Both the position numbers and the translations under genes were made by a program. Shown here one piece after another: positions 52,432-60,175 of a stretch of DNA of 60,459 nucleotides. Source of the DNA: Halobellus captivus (lineage in GTDB: Archaea; Halobacteriota; Halobacteria; Halobacteriales; Haloferacaceae); contig NZ_VJXQ01000001.1 in the NCBI RefSeq assembly GCF_007655485.1, positions 580,481 through 640,939 on the forward strand, read 5' to 3'. The notes beneath the pieces were generated by a model. That model was given only the letters and a program-made list of their open reading frames with translations, was not told the origin of the DNA and did no database searches. Every line of letters starts with the position of its first letter. The first letter of the stretch is position 1.

Positions 52432-52483
52432 CATCGGAAGCGGAAGAGGCACTGGGACACATCGGAAGCGGAAGAGGCACTGG
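52432..52483. repeat. 24-nt perfect direct repeat (period 28)
   Basis: CATCGGAAGCGGAAGAGGCA, extended by CTGG, occurs at 52432-52455 and 52460-52483, just after the SRPBCC stop. Confidence 0.85.
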
Positions 52484-52654
52484 AAACAGGAGCCACGCTG
52501 CCAATGAGATCACCCGACCCGTCCCGGAGGGTTTATTGAGTCCCCGATGTTAGCATCGGATGCCGACGACCGACGCTTTTCTCGTCGAAGTCGGCACAGG
52601 CCCGCCGCACACCGCCGCAGTGCATCGGGGTCCGCTGCGGCCCACCGCGTCCAG

Positions 52655-52680
52655 CGCTCTCACTTCCCGGAGTGAGAGCG
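52655..52680. terminator. Hairpin between convergent genes
   Basis: CGCTCTCACT and AGTGAGAGCG form a perfect 10-bp stem with a 6-nt loop. It could stop transcription from either side, although no U-run follows. Confidence 0.4.
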
Positions 52681-52763
52681 GCTGTTCGCATCACTCCCGC
52701 CTCCGCCTTCCCACGCTTCCGAACGGAACACGCTTTCGAGTATGACAGCGGAGACGGGCGTCG

Positions 52764-53567
52764 CTACGGCGACGATGCCCGCTTTTCGATTTCACCTTTG
52801 AGCAACGCGCCGTCGAAGTCGTGATCGGGGCGGATGTTGACGAAATCGAGAAACCGCGTCGCCGCGAGCAACTCGTCGGGCTCGTACGCCGCCAGCGCGG
52901 CCTCGACCGTTCGCTTGGCCCCAATCAGCGGTTCGAGCGCGCCGAGTGCACAGGCGACGTCGTACGATTTCGCGTCCGTCGCGCCACCTTCCCGGACGTT
53001 CGTCGCGTCGATAAAGTAGATCTCATCGTCGAGGATAAGCACGTTCTCCGCTCGGAGGTCACCGTGCAGGAGTTCGTGTTCGTGCATCGTCCGCAGCGCC
53101 TCGAACAATCTCGGCGCGAGGTCGGCCTCAGCGGCCTCCTCAAGCTCGTCGAGCGTCCGGAAGTCCGGCAGGTACTCTAAGACGACCACCCCGAGACCGT
53201 CGACCTCGAACGTTTCCACGGGCTCGGGCGCGTTGAGGCCGATTTCACGCATCCGACGCGTCGCTTCGAGTTCGTGTCTGGCCATCTCGATCGGCGTCTC
53301 GAAGTGCTCGAAAAACCCCTCCGTGCCCGACGAGAACGCACCCAGGTTTCGCCCCGTCGTGAACAGGCCGTGAACGATCGAGTTCTGCCGGGAGATGACC
53401 TTCACGAACCACTGGTCGTCGACGACCATCGGCGTGGAGAGCCAGTTGTCGGCGTCGAGAAACCGCACGCGGACCTCCTCGCGATCGTACCGCTCGCATA
53501 CCTCGCGGGCGACGGCCTCCAGTCGCGACCACTCGACGCGCCCGCGGAGGAGACGGCGGAGTTCCAT
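52764..53567 (-). CDS. RIO-type protein kinase-like protein
   Basis: A 267-residue atypical kinase related to RIO1/Bud32. The ATP-binding lysine is in DQWFVKVISRQN. The catalytic loop is LHGDLRAENVLILDD with the aspartate, and the metal-binding aspartate is in YFIDATNV. FTTGRNLGAFSSGTEG precedes the helical part. The start MELRRLLRGRVEW is set by the family and the TATA box 24-31 nt upstream. The longer frame upstream is arginine/threonine-rich and rejected. The substrate is unknown. Confidence 0.85.
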   Translation of the reverse strand: MELRRLLRGRVEWSRLEAVAREVCERYDREEVRVRFLDADNWLSTPMVVDDQWFVKVISRQNSIVHGLFTTGRNLGAFSSGTEGFFEHFETPIEMARHELEATRRMREIGLNAPEPVETFEVDGLGVVVLEYLPDFRTLDELEEAAEADLAPRLFEALRTMHEHELLHGDLRAENVLILDDEIYFIDATNVREGGATDAKSYDVACALGALEPLIGAKRTVEAALAAYEPDELLAATRFLDFVNIRPDHDFDGALLKGEIEKRASSP

Positions 53568-53590
53568 ATTCCCGGAAACGGTCTCCGGGC

Positions 53591-53598
53591 GTATATAC
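53591..53598 (-). promoter_or_regulatory. TATA box of the RIO-type kinase gene
   Basis: GTATATAC (palindromic) lies 24-31 nt before the start at 53567. Confidence 0.65.
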
Positions 53599-53779
53599 CG
53601 TGGCCTTCGATCCATCGGCAGCGCCTCATCGCCAATGACGGTCGTTGTCGAGGCCTGGAGACCGTCTCCGGTTGTCGCCGTTCGAGTTACTCTCCGGTTA
53701 TTGCTGTTCGAGGCAGTCTCCGAGGCGTCGATATCCACGAAATCGATCAGTAACAAAACCGATCTTACGCGCCCAACTC

Positions 53780-54211
53780 CTACTCGCCGCGGACGGTCAA
53801 CACCGGGACCGAAGAGCGCCGCACCGTTCGTTCGGTCACGCTGCCGAGTAAGTACCGTTCGAGGCCGGTCCGTCCGTGCGTTCCCATCACGATCAGATCG
53901 CACTCGTTGTCGCTCGCGTAGTCGACGACGACGTCGTCCGGAATTCCGGGCTCGACGGCGGTAACCGCGGAAACGCCCGCCTCCGCCGCGCGATCGGCGA
54001 CCGCTTCGACGACTGACTCCGCGCGTTCCCGGAGGGTCTTCTGGACCTGATCGGGACTGATCGCCGGAGCGCTGTGGCTCACGTCACGGGAGTCGACGAC
54101 CGAGAGCACGTGGAGTTCGGCGTCGTACTGTGTCGCGATGTCGAGCGCGTGTTCGACCGCGCGATCCGCACAGTCGCTGCCGTCCGTCGGGACGAGTATT
54201 CTGTCGTACAT
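53780..54211 (-). CDS. Universal stress protein (UspA family)
   Basis: A 143-residue Usp. It opens MYDRILVPTDGSDCADRAVE and closes with GTHGRTGLERYLLGSVTERT and VPVLTVRG, the ATP-binding type. It differs from the Usp at 6.8 kb by a different middle part (RDVSHSAPAISPDQVQKTL). A 19-bp tandem repeat lies 61-136 bp upstream of its start. The signal it answers is unknown. Confidence 0.9.
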   Translation of the reverse strand: MYDRILVPTDGSDCADRAVEHALDIATQYDAELHVLSVVDSRDVSHSAPAISPDQVQKTLRERAESVVEAVADRAAEAGVSAVTAVEPGIPDDVVVDYASDNECDLIVMGTHGRTGLERYLLGSVTERTVRRSSVPVLTVRGE

Positions 54212-54271
54212 ACTCGATGTTTCGACGCCCGATAGGTAGGGGTTTTGGGTGAGACCCAGCGGGTGAGAATC

Positions 54272-54347
54272 GAGAGAAACGGCGGAGTGAGAGAGAAACG
54301 GTGGAGTGAGAGAGAAACGGCGGAGTGAGAGGGAAACAGCGGAAGCG
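54272..54347. repeat. Four tandem 19-bp repeats upstream of uspA
   Basis: GAGAGAAACGGCGGAGTGA occurs at 54272-54290, with one- or few-base variants at 54291-54309, 54310-54328 and a weaker copy at 54329-54347. The block lies in the 221-bp gap between the uspA start and the ArlD-like stop. Confidence 0.85.
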
Positions 54348-54432
54348 GAACCCAGATTAGACGGAAGTCGGCGCAAAAAAAACGGGCGGTGGGTCAGGCT
54401 CAGCCAGGCGTCGCGTCAACCGAGAGCGGGGA

Positions 54433-55515
54433 TCAGGTCATCGACGCCAACCGCGCGATGTAGACCAGGCTCAGGTGGTGATCGTCGACGTCGTACTCGC
54501 GCGTCGACGACACCTCACCGGAGAACCCGACGAGGTAATCCTGTAACTCGGCTTCGACCTCCTCGGTGAGCCATTCGACGGTGTGATAGTACCGAAGGGC
54601 GTCCATCGTGCGCTTGTATCCGCCGTTCAGCACCAGGAATTCGAGCCAGTCGAAGACGAGCCGCTCGGCGACGTAGACGTCCGGGACCGACGATAGATAC
54701 GGCTTCGTGAGTCCCCCGTCAGTCGCCGCGGTCTCGTGGATCAGGAGCTGTTCGAGTTGCTCCTCTCGGAGCATCTCGTCGGCGCGTCCCCGGGGACGCT
54801 CGCGGAGCTCCGTGTTGAACTGGAACCGACCGACATCGTCGGTGGCGTCGAACCCGACGACCGAATCGCGAGCGTGCCGCTCCGAGGCCCTGATATCCGA
54901 ACGAGCCGTCCGATCTCGAACGGGTTCCGAACGGCTCTGGGAGCCTCTCGCTGCTTCAGTCACGCCGTTCCGCCGTCGCGGTCGGGGGCGCTCACCGAAT
55001 CCGAGGTCGCGAGCGAGCTGATCGGCGAGTACTACTTCGTCGTGGGCGCGCGCGTGCCGAGAATCACCGCGCCGTGGGGGGTTCACCGCTTCGCGGGGTC
55101 GAACGGACACGTCGTCGTCGCGGCCATCGCGACGCCGCTGGACCCGTTCACGACGGTCGTTCCGGTCGTCTGACCCGCCTCGTTGAGCCCGCGCGTCGTC
55201 ACGCTTCCGGTGGGGAGAGCCACCGTTTCGGCGCCCGTCGTTGCCGTTCGGACGCGAGATCTCACGGTCGGTTCGACGCCGGTGTCCGTTTCGCCTGGCG
55301 GTCTCGCGGCTCGAACCCGATTCGACGCCGGAGTCCGGTCCGTCTCTCGAATCCGTCGCCGTGGCGTTGGCGACGGGGTCCTCGTCGCGGCGGCTCCGTC
55401 GGCTGCCGCGGTCCTCCTCCCGACTGTCCTGTGGATCGTCGGTGCGCCCGGTCTGCCGTTCGTCTGCGATACGTCTGCGTTCTCGGAGGTCGTAGTCGTC
55501 GGGGTCGAGTGTCAT
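54433..55515 (-). CDS. Archaellum accessory protein with FlaD/E domain (ArlD/E-type)
   Basis: A 360-residue protein. The start MTLDPDDYDLRERRRIADE resembles haloarchaeal archaellum Arl proteins. Residues about 20-225 are a low-complexity linker rich in Arg, Asp and Gly, probably disordered. The C-terminal domain (about 245-360) shows PYLSSVPDVYVAERLVFDWL and GYKRTMDALRYYHTVEWL, the FlaD/E signature. Such proteins form the cytosolic platform linking chemotaxis to the archaellum motor. The short start is preferred because a TATA-like CGTTTATG lies upstream at about 55585. ArlC/F/G/H/I/J are not in the window. Confidence 0.82.
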   Translation of the reverse strand: MTLDPDDYDLRERRRIADERQTGRTDDPQDSREEDRGSRRSRRDEDPVANATATDSRDGPDSGVESGSSRETARRNGHRRRTDREISRPNGNDGRRNGGSPHRKRDDARAQRGGSDDRNDRRERVQRRRDGRDDDVSVRPREAVNPPRRGDSRHARAHDEVVLADQLARDLGFGERPRPRRRNGVTEAARGSQSRSEPVRDRTARSDIRASERHARDSVVGFDATDDVGRFQFNTELRERPRGRADEMLREEQLEQLLIHETAATDGGLTKPYLSSVPDVYVAERLVFDWLEFLVLNGGYKRTMDALRYYHTVEWLTEEVEAELQDYLVGFSGEVSSTREYDVDDHHLSLVYIARLASMT

Positions 55516-55643
55516 AGCCTGGCTCCCGTTTCGCGGCGACCGAATCGCCACCGCGTCGTCGTACGTCGACGGTCTGATGGAGCGCGCATAAACGTGCCCC
55601 CGCGGTTATCAGATGAGATATCTCGACAGAGCGGTGGCTCGGC

Positions 55644-56243
55644 TCAAATCGTGTGGATCTCGCCGTGGGCTCGTCGAATCGAAAGCTCCGCGCCCCCGAC
55701 GTCGAACGTCAACGATCGACCGTAGTCGCCACCGACGTCGCTGGCAACGAGCGGGATAGCGTGTGCTTCGAGCGTCTCCCGCGCGGCGGCGGCGTTGCGC
55801 TCACCGATCGCGCCCGCACGGGAGGTGAATTCGAACATCGCGCTGCCGCCCGCGAGTCGCGCCTCGATCCGACCGGGGTCGGCCCCCGCAGCGACCATCT
55901 CTTCGACGAGCGCCGGAACGGCGGAGTCGACGTATTTCGCTGCACTCGGGCGGCCGTCTGCATCGATCCCTTCGTCGTTCGTGTCCGCGACCGTCTCGTC
56001 GCTCGTATCTGCGACCGCCTCATCGCTTGTATCTGCGACCGCCTCATCGCTCGTATCCTCGGGAAGCATCGCGTGGGCGAGCCCGCCGACGCCAGCGTCG
56101 ACGTCTACGAGGGCGATACCGACGCAGGAGCCGAGACCGCTCGTCACGAGCGTCGCTCCCGCTTCGGCGACCGCGTAGTCGGCGACGCCGACCTTCACAC
56201 GACCGGTTGATCGGTCGGTCGGATCGCTAGTGTAAACTTTCAT
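55644..56243 (-). CDS. cheD: Chemoreceptor glutamine deamidase CheD, with repeat insertion
   Basis: A 199-residue CheD. The catalytic cysteine is Cys40 in TSGLGSCVGIALVD, and His57 lies in LAHAMLPED at the family spacing of 17. Residues 63-94 are an acidic 8-residue tandem repeat (DTSDEAVA twice, DTSDETVA, DTNDEGID) inserted in a loop. The core then continues KYVDSAVPALVEEM. CheD deamidates chemoreceptor glutamines and is regulated by CheC, whose gene lies upstream 84 bp away on the same strand. Confidence 0.92.
   Translation of the reverse strand: MKVYTSDPTDRSTGRVKVGVADYAVAEAGATLVTSGLGSCVGIALVDVDAGVGGLAHAMLPEDTSDEAVADTSDEAVADTSDETVADTNDEGIDADGRPSAAKYVDSAVPALVEEMVAAGADPGRIEARLAGGSAMFEFTSRAGAIGERNAAAARETLEAHAIPLVASDVGGDYGRSLTFDVGGAELSIRRAHGEIHTI
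55962..56057. repeat. 24-bp tandem repeat inside cheD
   Basis: Four units encode residues 63-94. Two are near-identical in DNA (GACCGCCTCATCGCTTGTAT and its close copy), pointing to recent expansion by slippage. Confidence 0.85.
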
Positions 56244-56327
56244 TCCGAGTGAAGAGGTCCGAAAACGGGGAGTCTGGTTGTTTGCAAGCGTCTACTGACC
56301 TCGGGTCCGTCGTGGGATCGGCATCGA

Positions 56328-57602
56328 TCAATCGGCCTCCGTCGCGAGCTGCGTGAAGGCCTCGCGAAGCTCGCGCTCGTCGGGGAGCGCGTAGATATCG
56401 CACGTGAATGTCTCGTCGGGCGTCACGATCGCCGAATCGATGAGGAACGCGTAATCCTGCGTTCGCGCCAGCTCCGTCACGAGCGGGTCGACGATCGCGG
56501 AGGCGATGTCGTCGACGTAGGTCGGCGGCGAGATCTCGATCGTCGTCTCCAACGTGTCGGCCCAGCCGTCGAGGAACCCGGACGTGACGATGTTGCCGAT
56601 CTCCTGCAGCGCGCTCTGGCGCATGGCGGCGTCGGCGTCCATCCCCGGCATCAACGCATCGGCGACGCTCTCGGCGGATTCGCTATCGAACAGGATCGCG
56701 ATGTACCCCGACGGCCCGCCGCTGAACTCCAAGACGACCCCGCGCCTCTGTTCGTCGGTCAGTTCCATCGGGACGCCCTCGATCGGAACGAAACTCAGCC
56801 GACTCACGTCGACCTCGGTCTCGATACCGGTCATCGCCGTCAGATCCTCGGAGGCCTGTCCCGCCCCTTCCGAGATCATCTGCGAGAACGACGTGTACGT
56901 CTCGACGGGGAGCGCGTCCTCGACGTTCCCAGCGGCGTCGACGATCGTCACGACAGAGTCGTGAGTCGGCAGCATATAGATGTAGAACCCGGCCTCTTCG
57001 TCGACCGCTTCGAGGTGGTTCCGGAACGCGAGCACGTGCTCGCCGTCGATCTCTGCGTCGGACGCGTCGGGGATCGTCGGAGTTTCGTTCGCTGCGGAAC
57101 CGTTCCCTTCGAAACCGTTCTCGGTGAACCCGTTCGTCGCGCGGGAGGACTCGTCGATGACGTCGCGGAGGGAACGACCGGCGTCCAGTTCGACGTAGGT
57201 CGGCGTCGTGATATCGATCCCGTCGCCGAGAAAGTCGGCCCAGCCGTCAATGAAGCCGCCGAGCATAATGTTCCCGAGCTCTTTCAGCCCGCTCGTCGCG
57301 AGGTTGCTGTCGGGATCCTCAGCCGCACCGGGAACGAGCGCGTCGACGAGGGTGACTGCGCGTTCGCGATCGAACGCGAGGACGGTTCGGCCCGCGATCG
57401 CCCCCGAAAATCCGATGTGAACGGTCACGAGGTCGCGCTCGCGGAACTCCCGTTCGACGTCCGCACGCGTCGCCATCTCGACTTTCGTGACAGCGACGTG
57501 CGCGTCGAAACCGGTGAGCGTGGTGAGCGAGCCAGCGGCCTGTTCGGCCCCGGAGTGCGCCAACCGACTGAAGGTCCGAAGCGACTGGACGTCGAGATTC
57601 AT
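56328..57602 (-). CDS. cheC: Double-domain CheC phosphatase
   Basis: A 424-residue protein with two CheC-like domains joined by an acidic, Asn/Gly/Ser-containing linker (about 140-185). Each domain keeps one phosphatase motif with Glu, Asn and Pro: GLKELGNIMLGGFIDGWAD (Glu108, Asn111, Pro134) and ALQEIGNIVTSGFLDGWAD (Glu334, Asn337, Pro360). CheC dephosphorylates CheY-P and binds CheD. Two active motifs are kept, which may give stronger or two-sited binding. It overlaps cheY by 4 bp at its start. Confidence 0.9.
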   Translation of the reverse strand: MNLDVQSLRTFSRLAHSGAEQAAGSLTTLTGFDAHVAVTKVEMATRADVEREFRERDLVTVHIGFSGAIAGRTVLAFDRERAVTLVDALVPGAAEDPDSNLATSGLKELGNIMLGGFIDGWADFLGDGIDITTPTYVELDAGRSLRDVIDESSRATNGFTENGFEGNGSAANETPTIPDASDAEIDGEHVLAFRNHLEAVDEEAGFYIYMLPTHDSVVTIVDAAGNVEDALPVETYTSFSQMISEGAGQASEDLTAMTGIETEVDVSRLSFVPIEGVPMELTDEQRRGVVLEFSGGPSGYIAILFDSESAESVADALMPGMDADAAMRQSALQEIGNIVTSGFLDGWADTLETTIEISPPTYVDDIASAIVDPLVTELARTQDYAFLIDSAIVTPDETFTCDIYALPDERELREAFTQLATEAD

Positions 57603-57967
57603 ACCTCGACGCCGACGACGTCGTCGATCGCCTGGAGCACGTTCGGTTTCTGAAACGGTTTCGTGATGTACCCGTCGGCTCCGGCCTCGACTGCCTCGCG
57701 CATCTTCTCCTCCTGTCCGACCGAAGTGCACATAATCACCGAGGAGGCCGGGTCGAGCGATTTGATCTCGGCAGTCGCCTCGATGCCGTTACGAATCGGC
57801 ATCACGACGTCCATCGTGACCACGTCGGGACTGAGTTCGCGGTACAGTTCGACCGCCTCGACGCCGTTTTCCGCCTCGCCGACGATTTCGTGGTCCTCCT
57901 CGAGCAACTGCTTGAGGAGGTTCCGCATAAACGCCGAATCGTCCACCACCAGTACGGTGCGTGCCAT
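57599..57967 (-). CDS. cheY: Chemotaxis response regulator CheY
   Basis: A 122-residue receiver domain. The acid pocket is Asp9 and Asp10 in LVVDDSAFMR, the phosphoacceptor Asp53 in VTMDVVMPIRNG, Thr81 and the invariant Lys103 in GYITKPFQKP. It carries the CheA signal to the archaellum motor adaptor proteins. The ATG at 57967 is chosen over an upstream GTG since the TATA box sits 24-29 nt before it. The cheC start overlaps its stop by 4 bp. Confidence 0.95.
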   Translation of the reverse strand: MARTVLVVDDSAFMRNLLKQLLEEDHEIVGEAENGVEAVELYRELSPDVVTMDVVMPIRNGIEATAEIKSLDPASSVIMCTSVGQEEKMREAVEAGADGYITKPFQKPNVLQAIDDVVGVEV

Positions 57968-57990
57968 ACTCACCGTTCCGGGAATCGTTG

Positions 57991-57996
57991 TATAAA
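57991..57996 (-). promoter_or_regulatory. TATA box of cheY-cheC
   Basis: TTTATA on the minus strand lies 24-29 nt before the cheY start. The spacing implies a leaderless message. Confidence 0.75.
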
Positions 57997-58092
57997 CGCA
58001 TCGCCCCCATTATCACGGGTGATACGGCTATCCGTCGACAAACGGTTCCGACGAGTCGACGGGGAATCGAGCCCTCAAAACCGACTCAGCGG

Positions 58093-58650
58093 TTACTCTT
58101 CGGGCGGAATCTGGATTTTCTCATCGGACAGCGCCTCGACGAGATCAGCGATCGAGTCGTTGAGCGTAAGGTTTTGCTGTCGAAGGATGGACGCCAGCGT
58201 GTTTGTTGGGTACGAGACCGTCGTCTCCGACGCGAGCAGCAGTATTCCGATCGCCTCGCTCGGCGAGGCTTCCGTGTCGATCTGCTCGACATACCACTGT
58301 ACTAGTTCGCCGAAGGCCGTCGCGACGTCGTCGGTGAAACGCTCGTGTTGTGCGACTTCGCCGTTGAATGCCGCCGTGAGCGCGAAGCCGTACGCACCCT
58401 CACGGTCTGAGACGTATCGATTCATCTGTTGTCGCGCGAGCGTTCCCCTTTCGTCTTCGGAAACCGACCCTTCCTCCTGGGAAGTATCCACGGACGGGGA
58501 GTCGTCGTTGTCGGTCGCGATGACGTACCGACCCTCTTCGAGTTCGGCAACTCGCTCGGAGACCGTGTAATCGAGATCGTCGGGTCTGACGACTCCGTCC
58601 TCGGAACTGGCGGAGGCGGGAACGTCGTCCGGCGGGTCCGAGGGAGGCAT
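58093..58650 (-). CDS. Haloarchaeal protein of unknown function in the motility cluster (185 aa)
   Basis: The N-terminal third is acidic and probably disordered (residues 1-65). The rest is helical, with ARQQMNRYVSDREGAYGFAL, TAAFNGEVAQHERF and ATAFGELVQWYVEQID. It resembles a family found near haloarchaeal archaellum genes. No catalytic motif is seen. A CTTATTAC box lies 23-30 nt upstream. It is divergent from the winged-helix gene. Confidence 0.75.
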   Translation of the reverse strand: MPPSDPPDDVPASASSEDGVVRPDDLDYTVSERVAELEEGRYVIATDNDDSPSVDTSQEEGSVSEDERGTLARQQMNRYVSDREGAYGFALTAAFNGEVAQHERFTDDVATAFGELVQWYVEQIDTEASPSEAIGILLLASETTVSYPTNTLASILRQQNLTLNDSIADLVEALSDEKIQIPPEE

Positions 58651-58672
58651 ATATTTCGGTGTCCTCGGCGCG

Positions 58673-58680
58673 GTAATAAG
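58673..58680 (-). promoter_or_regulatory. TATA box of the motility-cluster unknown
   Basis: CTTATTAC on the minus strand, 23-30 nt before the start at 58650. Confidence 0.55.
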
Positions 58681-58740
58681 CCCATCGCAGATTGTTACGT
58701 TTCTCCGGCACCAGCGAGTCGAAATCCGTCACTCGGTGAG

Positions 58741-58772
58741 TTGATATCAGTATCAATATCGAAATTGATGGA
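58741..58772 (+). promoter_or_regulatory. Inverted repeats upstream of the winged-helix gene (possible operator)
   Basis: TTGATA and TATCAA form a perfect inverted repeat with a 4-nt spacer (58741-58756). A second one, TCAAT and ATTGA, overlaps it. They lie 45-75 bp before the winged-helix start and in the shared promoter with the divergent gene. Confidence 0.45.
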
Positions 58773-58814
58773 CCGTCACATTCACATTATTCCGGTTAGA
58801 ACGTAGGTCCGTCT

Positions 58815-59153
58815 ATGGAGTCTGACAGGACGCTCGCAGCGCTGGGGAACGAATATAACCCAGATATCTTACGCGCGGCGGACGAAGCCCGTTCGGCACA
58901 GGAGTTCAGCGAAATGCTCGACATCCCGATTGCGACGTGTTACCGTCGCATCGAGGAACTGACGGGAGCGGGACTCCTCGAACTACACGACCGCGTCCTC
59001 TCCGACGAACACCGTCGGACGAACGTCTACCGACGCGATATCGACGAGATCATCATTAATTTCGAGGACCGAGACCTCAACGTACAGGTGACCGACCGCC
59101 CCGAGGTGAAGAACAAACTCGACGACGTCTGGCGGAGGATCTCCCAAGAGTGA
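58815..59153 (+). CDS. Winged-helix regulator near the archaellin genes
   Basis: A 112-residue DNA-binding protein. It begins MESDRTLAALGNEYNPDILR. The helix pair AQEFSEMLDIPIATCYRRIE with ELTGAGLLELHDR forms an ArsR-type winged helix, and DEHRRTNVYRRDIDEIII is the wing. Its place just upstream of the archaellin genes and its own palindromic promoter suggest it controls them, like EarA in methanogens, but this is inference. No effector domain is present. Confidence 0.83.
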   Translation: MESDRTLAALGNEYNPDILRAADEARSAQEFSEMLDIPIATCYRRIEELTGAGLLELHDRVLSDEHRRTNVYRRDIDEIIINFEDRDLNVQVTDRPEVKNKLDDVWRRISQE

Positions 59154-59485
59154 ACGTCACTGCCGAATCGAACGGCACGCGTCACAGCCGTAGTTGACCA
59201 CTCACCCACCCCCCGCCCTGCGTGCGGTCTACCGCTCGTTCGGACTGTTTTCGAGTCGTTCGGTGTCAAACAGCGTGCGCCCCGTTCAACACGGAAGTCA
59301 ACAAGAGAGATACATATTTTCGAGAGATATCGACCGAGACGACCCTTAACGGAGAAATATCTCGTATAGATCTAGATATCATACGTGATATTCGCGTCCA
59401 TAGCGTTATGTGCAATCCGCTGATTGGTTGGCCCGACGGTCCAACCTTCGCCGGGGAGGAACAGGGCCAGACTGGAGACAACACA
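59154..59485. promoter_or_regulatory. Archaellin promoter region with inverted repeats
   Basis: These 332 bp include GAGATAT (59324-59330) and ATATCTC (59357-59363), and CGTAT (59363-59367) with ATACG (59381-59385) around AGATCTAGAT. TTATGTG at 59406-59412 is a possible TATA box, leaving a leader of about 50 nt. GGAG at 59474 precedes the ATG by 8 nt. No gene is seen. Confidence 0.5.
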
Positions 59486-60166
59486 ATGTTTGAAGAAAAC
59501 GACGCCGACCGTGGTCAGGTCGGTATCGGTACGCTCATCGTGTTCATCGCGATGGTCCTCGTTGCCGCGATCGCAGCGGGCGTCCTCGTGAACACGGCCG
59601 GATTCCTCCAAGCGACCGCCGAGGACGCCGGACAAGAGAGCGTCGACAAGGTGACGAACAGACTCGACGTCGTGAGCGCTCACGGCATGATTAACGAAAC
59701 CGCTAGCGGCGATCTCGCCGTCGACAGCCTCAACCTCACGGTTCGGCTTGCCGCTGGCTCCGGTGCCGTCTCACTCGAAGACACCACCATCAAGTACGTG
59801 AGCAGCACCAAAGCTGAGAACCTCATTTACAAAGAGACGGCGACGGGTGACGGGGAAACGCTTGGTGACGTTACTCAGTGGGACGGCACCAGCGGTCTCA
59901 ACAATTCCAGCAGCGGAACTGCGGAGTTCACCGCATACTCACTCAACGACGGCTCTGATACTTCGTTTCCGGTGCTGAACGGACAGGCTGATCGCTACGA
60001 GATCGTGATCAACGCCTCACTCGTCGAGCAGAACGGAGGCGGCCTCTCGACCGGTGACTCGATCGAACTCGACATCACCAGCCGCTCCGGCGGATCCACG
60101 CAAGTCATCATGACGATGCCCCAGCAACTCGCGGGTCAAGAGAACAACGATCCGGTGCCACTCTAA
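59486..60166 (+). CDS. Archaellin (first of two tandem genes)
   Basis: A 226-residue archaellin, the subunit of the archaellum filament. The class III signal peptide is [20 protein letters not shown], with cleavage expected after the Arg-Gly by the ArlK/PibD peptidase. The hydrophobic N-terminal helix [20 protein letters not shown] forms the filament core. The outer beta domain has several NxS/T sequons (NET, NLT, NNS, NAS), so N-glycosylation is likely. The next archaellin starts 9 bp after its stop. Confidence 0.93.
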   Translation: MFEENDADRGQVGIGTLIVFIAMVLVAAIAAGVLVNTAGFLQATAEDAGQESVDKVTNRLDVVSAHGMINETASGDLAVDSLNLTVRLAAGSGAVSLEDTTIKYVSSTKAENLIYKETATGDGETLGDVTQWDGTSGLNNSSSGTAEFTAYSLNDGSDTSFPVLNGQADRYEIVINASLVEQNGGGLSTGDSIELDITSRSGGSTQVIMTMPQQLAGQENNDPVPL

Positions 60167-60175
60167 GTGATATCT

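Larger units (their letters stand above)
52419..52763. other. Intergenic region with a direct repeat and a hairpin
   Basis: These 345 bp lie between convergent genes. They hold a 24-nt direct repeat (52432-52483) and a hairpin (52655-52680). A TTTATT near 52531 followed by a short open frame at 52560-52745 was considered but lacks coding composition. Confidence 0.5.

Noticed and set aside
52560-52745. Plus-strand 61-residue frame after a TTTATT box
   Set aside because: Low acidic content, no recognisable fold, and it runs through a strong hairpin at 52655-52680.
55074-55517. Plus-strand frames opposite the ArlD/E-type linker
   Set aside because: The minus strand has the recognised domain and the expected start. 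The plus-strand products are arginine/serine-rich with no family likeness.
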